A stretch of DNA of 64,000 nucleotides, taken from contig OX465114.1 in assembly GCA_949987565.1 (NCBI GenBank), positions 248,001 to 312,000 of the forward strand, read 5' to 3'. The DNA comes from Luidia sarsii (Eukaryota > Echinodermata > Asteroidea > Paxillosida > Luidiidae). Positions 56,698-64,000 of this stretch are shown here, in pieces. Both the position numbers and the translations under genes were made by a program. The notes under the pieces are model-generated. The model had not been told where the DNA came from and did not search any database. It worked only from the letters and a program-made list of their open reading frames with translations. The first letter of the stretch is position 1. The number at the start of each line of letters is the position of its first letter.

Positions 56698-59461
56698 ACG
56701 GACAGAGTTGACTAGTACGGAGTTGGTTACGGACAGAATTGACTAGGACGGAGTTGGTTACAGACAGAGTTGACTAGGACGGAGTTGGTTACGGACAGAG
56801 TTGACTAGGACGGGATTGGTTACGGACAGAGTTGACTAGGACGGAGTTGGTTACGGACAGAGTTGACTAGGACGGAGTTGGTTACGGACAGAGTTGACTA
56901 GGATGGAGTTGGTTACAGAAAGAGTTGACTAGGACGGAGTTGGTTACAGACAGAGTTGACTAGGACGGAGTTGGTTACGGACAGAGTTGACTAGGACGTT
57001 GTTAGTTACGGACAGAGTTGACTAGGACGGAGTTGGTTACGGACAGAGTTGACTAGGACGGTGTTAGTTACGGACAGAGTTGACTAGGATGGAGTTGGTT
57101 ACAGACAGAGTTGACTAGGATGGAGTTGGTTACAGACAGAGTTGACTAGGATGGAGTTGGTTATGGACAGAGTTGACTAGGATGGAGTTGGTTACAGACA
57201 GAGTTGACTAGGATGGAGTTGGTTACAGAAAGAGTTGAGTCAGTTGACTAGGACGGAGTTGGTTACGGACAGAGTTGACAAGGATGGAGTTGGTTATGGA
57301 CAGAGTTGACTAGGATGGAGTTGGTTACGGACAGAGTTGACTAGGATGGAGTTGGTTATGGACAGAGTTGACTAGGATGGAGTTGGTTACAGACAGAGTT
57401 GACTAGGATGGAGTTGGTTATGGACAGAGTTGACTAGGATGAAGTTGGTTACGGACAGAGTTGACTAGGATGGAGTTGGTTATGGACAGAGTTGACTAGG
57501 ACGGAGTTGGTTACGGACAGAGTTGGTTACGGACGGAATTGACTAGTACGGAGTTGGTTACGGACAGAGTTGACTAGGATGGAGTTGGTTACGGAATTGA
57601 CTAGGATGGAGTTGGTTACGGAGAGAGTTGACTAGGACAGAGTTGGTTACGGACAGAGTTGACTAGGATGGAGTTGGTTACGGAGAGAGTTGACTAGGAC
57701 GGAGTTGGTTACGGACAGAGTTGACTAGGATGGAGTTGGTTACGGACAGAGTTGACTAGGACAGAGTTGACTAAGATGGAGTTGGTTACGGACAGAGTTG
57801 ACTAGGATGGAGTTGGTTACGGACAGAGTTGACTAGGACAGAGTTGACTAAGATGGAGTTGGTTACGGACAGAGTTGACTAGGATGGAGTTGGTTACAGA
57901 CAGAGTTGACTAGGATGGAGTTGGTTATGGACAGAGTTGACTAGGACAGAGTTGGTTACAGACAGAGTTGACTAGGATGGAGTTGGTTACAGACAGAGTT
58001 GACTAGGATGGAGTTGGTTATGGACAGAGTTGACTAGGACAGAGTTGGTTACAGACAGAGTTGACTAGGACGGAGTTGGTTACAGAAAGAGTTGACTAGG
58101 ACGGAGTTGGTTACAGACAGAGTTGACTAGGACGGAGTTGGTTACGGACAGAGTTGACTAGGACGTTGTTAGTTACGGACAGAGTTGACTAGGACGGAGT
58201 TGGTTACGGACAGAGTTGACTAGGACGGTGTTAGTTACGGACAGAGTTGACTAGGATGGAGTTGGTTACAGACAGAGTTGACTAGGATGGAGTTGGTTAC
58301 AGACAGAGTTGACTAGGATGGAGTTGGTTATGGACAGAGTTGACTAGGATGGAGTTGGTTACAGACAGAGTTGACTAGGATGGAGTTGGTTACAGAAAGA
58401 GTTGAGTCAGTTGACTAGGACGGAGTTGGTTACGGACAGAGTTGACAAGGATGGAGTTGGTTATGGACAGAGTTGACTAGGATGGAGTTGGTTACGGACA
58501 GAGTTGACTAGGATGGAGTTGGTTATGGACAGAGTTGACTAGGATGGAGTTGGTTACAGACAGAGTTGACTAGGATGGAGTTGGTTATGGACAGAGTTGA
58601 CTAGGATGGAGTTGGTTACGGACAGAGTTGACTAGGATGGAGTTGGTTATGGACAGAGTTGACTAGGACGGAGTTGGTTACGGACAGAGTTGGTTACGGA
58701 CGGAATTGACTAGTACGGAGTTGGTTACGGACAGAGTTGACTAGGATGGAGTTGGTTACGGAATTGACTAGGATGGAGTTGGTTACGGAGAGAGTTGACT
58801 AGGACAGAGTTGGTTACGGACAGAGTTGACTAGGATGGAGTTGGTTACGGAGAGAGTTGACTAGGACGGAGTTGGTTACGGACAGAGTTGACTAGGATGG
58901 AGTTGGTTACGGACAGAGTTGACTAGGACAGAGTTGACTAAGATGGAGTTGGTTACGGACAGAGTTGACTAGGATGGAGTTGGTTACGGACAGAGTTGAC
59001 TAGGACAGAGTTGACTAAGATGGAGTTGGTTACGGACAGAGTTGACTAGGATGGAGTTGGTTACAGACAGAGTTGACTAGGATGGAGTTGGTTATGGACA
59101 GAGTTGACTAGGACAGAGTTGGTTACAGACAGAGTTGACTAGGATGGAGTTGGTTACAGACAGAGTTGACTAGGATGGAGTTGGTTATGGACAGAGTTGA
59201 CTAGGACAGAGTTGGTTACAGACAGAGTTGACTAGGATGGAGTTGGTTACAGACAGAGTTGACTAGGATGGGGTTGGTTATGGACAGAGTTGACTAGGAC
59301 AGAGTTGGTTATGGACAGAGTTGACTAGGATGGAGTTGGTTATGGACAGAGTTGACCAGGACGGAGTTGGTTACGGACAGAGTTGACTAGAACGGAGTTG
59401 GTTATGGGCAGAGTTGACTAGGATGGAGTTGGTTACGGACAGAGATGACTAGGATGGAGTT
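56698..59461 (+). repeat. 31-bp minisatellite, left block
   Basis: Unit GGACAGAGTTGACTAG plus GACGGAGTTGGTTAC: a 31-bp dimer of related 16- and 15-bp halves. A higher-order period of 1,167 bp is shown by rare markers: GGACGTTGTTAGTT at 56994 and 58161, and GTTGAGTCAG at 57234 and 58401. No coding content. Confidence 0.95.
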
Positions 59462-59476
59462 GGGCATTTCCACGGA

Positions 59477-60721
59477 GACTCGCGTTACATTTTAGTCTTT
59501 TTTTAAACATTTATAACCACATATCTACTGAAATGTAGTAGTACAAAAATCCACTTCCTTTGTGTAGATACCAACTGACACTAGGTATACACTTACACTA
59601 ACAAAACATGATCTCAACTGATAACAATACTTTAATTGTCGTCTAATTATACCGTGACTCGCGTTACACAAAAAGGAAAGCAGCAAAATCAGCTTGGGTG
59701 TAAATCAAATTTCTCCTCAAACTATGAATTGGATAAAACAATTAATAGTTATCAGAAGCTCACAACCCTATATCATTTCTACATCTCCTAAAATGAAATA
59801 CATTTCCCAACCAATTTAGAAAAAAATGATAATTAATTGATGTGACTCGCGTTACCATGACTCGCGTTAAATCAAAATTACCATAGACTATGTACACACT
59901 AATACACTGTAGTTATAATTTTCAGGTTTGGAGTGAAGTGAGAAGACAAACAGTTGGCAAATCAGCAAACAGCATTTTCATATGATGAATGATACAAGAT
60001 TTACTTCAAAGAATTGGTGCAGTACCATCCCTCCCCAAAAAATTGTTGGTAAATGGTTATTTTGAATGAATACGACATTGCCACATATGTTTGATCAAAC
60101 ACGCTTCATGACAAGAAGTTGTAATGGCCAGGATGGTTGACTGTGGCAGCTTCACTCCCCTCACCAGTTTCTCATGGGTATAAAATTTTAACTGAGACAG
60201 TGGGCCACTTCCTACCATGGTATGTTGGCCAGCTGGCTCCATGACACAAAGTTGGTAATCACCATTTACAGTTTTTTTTGACTTTCCCTGGATAACATTT
60301 GCCCACGTACACATGCACAACATAAACAACCAGTCTCATACAGCAATATCATCAGGCTTATTGTCAGCTTCAGGTACCCTGGTGCATGGAATTGTGGGAA
60401 AATGATTTTGCTGCCCTCTATTTAAAAGCCAATAAACATTACAAACAATAGGCACTGATGAGAAGATGACAAGCACTGGAACTACTGTGACTCGCGTTAC
60501 CCTACCTCTAAGAAATGCTGTGACTCGCGTTACATGTAACTCGCGTTACCAACTTTCAGTGGCAGAAGCATTATCCTAGGTAGATAACCTAGAGAGTTTT
60601 TGTTGTTGTAATTTGGTTTGCTGCACCTTGAAGGAGGAGATTTAAAATGGACAAACTCAATACCCCTGGGTTTTTTGTATGTATACAGTTAACTTTGTGT
60701 GTAAAATGTGACTCGCGTTAC
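59477..60721 (+). repeat. Eight dispersed GACTCGCGTTAC motifs
   Basis: Copies at 59477, 59656, 59844, 59859 (ends TTAA), 60490, 60523, 60539 (AACTCGCGTTAC) and 60710. Most are preceded by GT or T. All are in the same orientation, in AT-rich sequence where two CpGs per 12 bases stand out. None is seen elsewhere in the window. Confidence 0.9.
60057..60329 (-). CDS. Short hypothetical frame inside the insert
   Basis: A 90-codon minus-strand frame starting at 60329. Its composition is protein-like (for example KLPQSTILAITTSCHEACLI), unlike the simple-repeat frames elsewhere, but I recognise no family. An upstream in-frame TGA lies just 5' of the ATG-proximal codons. It could be a remnant of a transposase exon or chance. 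Confidence 0.2.
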   Translation of the reverse strand: MFMLCMCTWANVIQGKSKKTVNGDYQLCVMEPAGQHTMVGSGPLSQLKFYTHEKLVRGVKLPQSTILAITTSCHEACLIKHMWQCRIHSK

Positions 60722-61089
60722 ATTGTCACAACCACCTGATTTAGCGGGTTTATCCTGAAAAAGCTAGAACAGAAAAGGAATGTTTCTCATAAAATGTAAT
60801 GAGAGAAAGGTCTCATTAAACTACCGGTATCTCCAAATTTTAACTCACCATGAATATTCAAATGGGGTTGTTTAAAGAGAATGAGTAATAGCTCTTTTAT
60901 GGGTCAAAATTTAATAATTACCACACATAATGTTCAAAAGGTGAAATTTGCAGTTAAAAGTCAAGCAAAGATTAGTAATGGACTTTTTTCCATAGCTTTA
61001 GTCAATATGCTGTTGGAAAAATACCACCAAATTAAGAAACTCAGTGAAATTTTTTTTAGTCCATTTTCCCTTTTTCCATGGAAATGCCC

Positions 61090-64000
61090 AGTTGGTTATG
61101 GACAGAGTTGACTAGGATGGAGTTGGTTACGGACAGAGTTGACTAGGATGGAGTTGGTTACGGACAGAGTTGACTAGGACGGAGTTGGTTACAGACAAAG
61201 TTGACTAGGATGGAGTTGGTTACGGACAGAGTTGACTAGGACGGAGTTGGTTACGGACAGAGTTGACTAGGATGGAGTTGGTTACGGACAGAGTTGGTTA
61301 CGGACGGAATTGACTAGTACGGAGTTGGTTACGGAGAGAGTTGACTAGGATGGAGTTGGTTATGGACAGAGTCGACTAGGATGGAGTTGGTTACGGACAG
61401 AGTTGACTAGGATGGAGTTGGTTATGGACAGAGTTGACTAGGACAGAGTTGACTAGGATGGAGTTGGTTACGGAGAGAGTTGACTAGGACGGAGTTGGTT
61501 ACGGACAGAGTTGACTAGGACTGAGTTGGTTACGGACAGAGTTGGTTACGGACGGAATTGACTAGTACGGAGTTGGTTACGGACAGAGTTGACTAGGATG
61601 GTGTTGGTTACGGACAGAGTTGACTAGGATGGAGTTGGTTACGGACGGAATTGACTAGGACGGAGTTGGTTATGGACAGAGTTGACTAGGATGGAGTTGG
61701 TTATGGACAGAGTTGACTAGGATGGAGTTGGTTATGGACAGAGTTGGCTAGGATGGAGTTGTTTATGGACAGAGTTGACTAGGACGGAGTTGGTTACAGA
61801 CAGAGTTGACTAGGATGGAGTTGGTTATGGACAGAGTTGACTAGGATGGAGTTGGTTACGGACAGAGTTGACTAGGACGGAGTTGGTTACAGACAGAGTT
61901 GACTAGGACGGAGTTGGTTACAGACAGAGTTGACTAGGATGGAGTTGGTTACGGACAGAGTTGACTAGGACGGAGTTGGTTACGGACAGAGTTGGTTACG
62001 GACGGAATTGACTAGTACGGAGTTGGTTACGGACAGAGTTGACTAGGATGGAGTTGGTTATGGACAGAGTTGACTAGGATGGAGTTGGTTACGGACAGAG
62101 TTGACTTGGATGGAGTTGGTTACGGAGAGAGTTGACTAGGACGGAGTTGGTTACGGACAGAGTTGACTAGGATGGAGTTGGTTACGGACAGAGTTGACTA
62201 GGACGGAGTTGGTTACGGACAGAGTTGGTTACGGACGGAATTGACTAGTACGGCGTTTGTTACGGACAGAGTTGACTAGGATGGAGTTGGTTACGGAATT
62301 GACTAGGATGGAGAACTTGGTTACGGAGAGAGTTGACTAGGACAGAGTTGGTTATGGACAGAGTTGACTAGGATGGAGTTGGTTACGGACAGAGTTGACT
62401 AGGACGGAGTTGACTAAGATGGAGTTGGTTACGGACAGAGTTGACTAGGACGGAGTTGGTTACGGACAGAGTTGACTAGGATGGAGTTGGTTACGGACAG
62501 AGTTGACTAGGACGGAGTTGGTTACAGACAGAGTTGGTTACGGACGGAATTGACTAGTACGGAGTTGGTTACGGACAGAGTTGACTAGGATGGAGTTGGT
62601 TATGGACAGAGTTGACTAGGATGGAGTTGGTTACGGACAGAGTTGACTTGGATGGAGTTGGTTACGGAGAGAGTTGACTAGGACGGAGTTGGTTACGGAT
62701 AGAGTTGACTAGGATGGAGTTGGTTACGGACAGAGTTGACTAGGACGGAGTTGGTTACGGACAGAGTTGGTTACGGACGGAATTGACTAGTACGGAGTTG
62801 GTTACGGACAGAGTTGACTAGGATGGAGTTGGTTACGGAATTGACTAGGATGGAGTTGGTTACGGAGAGCGTTGACTAGGACGGAGTTGGTTACGGACAG
62901 AGTTGACTAGGATGGAGTTGGTTACGGACGGAATTGACTAGGACGGAGTTGGTTATGGACAGAGTTGACTAGGACGGAGTTGGTTATGGACAGAGTTGAC
63001 TAGGATGGAGTTGGTTACAGACAGAGTTGACTAGGATGGAGTTGGTTACATACAGAGTTGACAAGGATGGAGTTGGTTACGGACAGAGTTGACTAGGATG
63101 GAGTTGGTTACATACAGAGTTGACTAGGATGGAGTTGGTTACGGACAGAGTTGACTAGGATGGAGTTGGTTACAGACAGAGTTGACTAGGATGGAGTTGG
63201 TTATGGACAGAGTTGACTAGGATGGAGTTGGTTACGGAGAGAGTTGACTAGGACGGAGTTGGTTACGGACAGAGTTGACTAGGATGGAGTTGGTTACGGA
63301 CAGAGTTGACTAGGACGGAGTTGGTTACGGACAGAGTTGGTTACGGACGGAATTGACTAGTACGGAGTTGGTTACGGACAGAGTTGACTAGGATGGTGTT
63401 GGTTACGGACAGAGTTGACTAGGATGGAGTTGGTTACAGACGGAATTGACTAGGACGGAGTTGGTTATGGACAGAGTTGACTAGGATGGAGTTGGTTATG
63501 GACAGAGTTGACTAGGATGGAGTTGGTTATGGACAGAGTTGGCTAGGATGGAGTTGTTTATGGACAGAGTTGACTAGGACGGAGTTGGTTACAGACAGAG
63601 TTGACTAGGATGGAGTTGGTTATGGACAGAGTTGACTAGGATGGAGTTGGTTACGGACAGAGTTGACTAGGACGGAGTTGGTTACAGACAGAGTTGACTA
63701 GGACGGAGTTGGTTACAGACAGAGTTGACTAGGATGGAGTTGGTTACGGACAGAGTTGACTAGGACGGAGTTGGTTACGGACAGAGTTGGTTACGGACGG
63801 AATTGACTAGTACGGAGTTGGTTACGGACAGAGTTGACTAGGATGGAGTTGGTTATGGACAGAGTTGACTAGGATGGAGTTGGTTACGGACAGAGTTGAC
63901 TTGGATGGAGTTGGTTACGGAGAGAGTTGACTAGGACGGAGTTGGTTACGGACAGAGTTGACTAGGATGGAGTTGGTTACGGACAGAGTTGACTAGGACG
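61090..64000 (+). repeat. 31-bp minisatellite, right block
   Basis: The same unit as 56698-59461, running off the window. A higher-order period of 1,795 bp is shown by rare markers: ACTAGTACGG at 61561/63356 and 62011/63806, and GAGTTGGCTA at 61741/63536. The longer period than in the left block (1,167 bp) shows that the two blocks were homogenised separately, possibly after the insert divided them. Confidence 0.95.

Larger units (their letters stand above)
59462..61089. mobile_element. TIR-bounded insert in the 31-bp array
   Basis: A 1,628-bp non-repeat segment splits the minisatellite. Its ends are GGGCATTTCCACGGA and, inverted, GGGCATTTCCATGGA. The flanks read ...GGATGGAGTT and AGTTGGTTATGG, so AGTT appears twice where the array has it once, which looks like a 4-bp target duplication (59458-59461 and 61090-61093). 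GGG termini with a 4-bp duplication would fit a Sola2-like DNA transposon, but no transposase is recognisable, so the superfamily is open. The interior is AT-rich with eight GACTCGCGTTAC motifs, all on the plus strand. Confidence 0.65.

Overview
The window is eukaryotic and almost entirely repeat-built. I see no bacterial-style genes and no intact protein-coding gene. The mix of mobile elements (a TTAA-flanked Kolobok-like transposon with a THAP relic, a Penelope-like element with a GIY-YIG relic, tRNA-derived SINEs, MITEs), intron-like splice signals and long satellites suggests a metazoan. A marine invertebrate such as an echinoderm, hemichordate, amphioxus or cnidarian is my guess (inference, low certainty).

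Layout. (1) 1-42716: a satellite of about 700 copies of a 47-bp monomer, interrupted 29 times by a conserved spacer of about 340 bp. Each spacer carries a dead 98-bp exon whose translation matches prohibitin-2. (2) 42717-44645: a 1,921-bp transposon with 194-bp terminal inverted repeats and a TTAA duplication, inserted into the last spacer. It holds a frameshifted THAP-domain relic on the minus strand. (3) 44646-45597: decayed edge of the satellite. (4) 45868-45984: an exon matching the prohibitin-2 C-terminus, with a diverged duplicate at 46423-46515. (5) 46546-47050: fold-back elements with hammerhead-ribozyme-like cores. (6) 47176-50768: about 513 uninterrupted copies of the heptamer CTACCCT. 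(7) 50769-55380: unique and dispersed-repeat sequence with two SINE copies, a broken GIY-YIG Penelope-like 3' end, another fold-back element and two MITE-like elements. (8) 55383-56590: purine-rich degenerate array. (9) 56592-64000: a 31-bp minisatellite that starts with an inverted block, shows higher-order periods of 1,167 and 1,795 bp, and is split at 59462-61089 by a TIR-bounded insert carrying eight copies of a GACTCGCGTTAC motif.

How it fits together. The big satellite appears to have grown inside or beside a prohibitin-2 pseudogene, carrying one of its exons along in each higher-order unit; the terminal exon sits just beyond the array edge. Later unequal exchange made nested duplications (1.8, 3.1 and 5.3 kb, and a unit recurring at 14 kb), and transposons landed in both major satellites. 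The most noteworthy items are the amplified exon relic, the family of hammerhead-like fold-backs, and the motif-studded insert in the 31-bp array.
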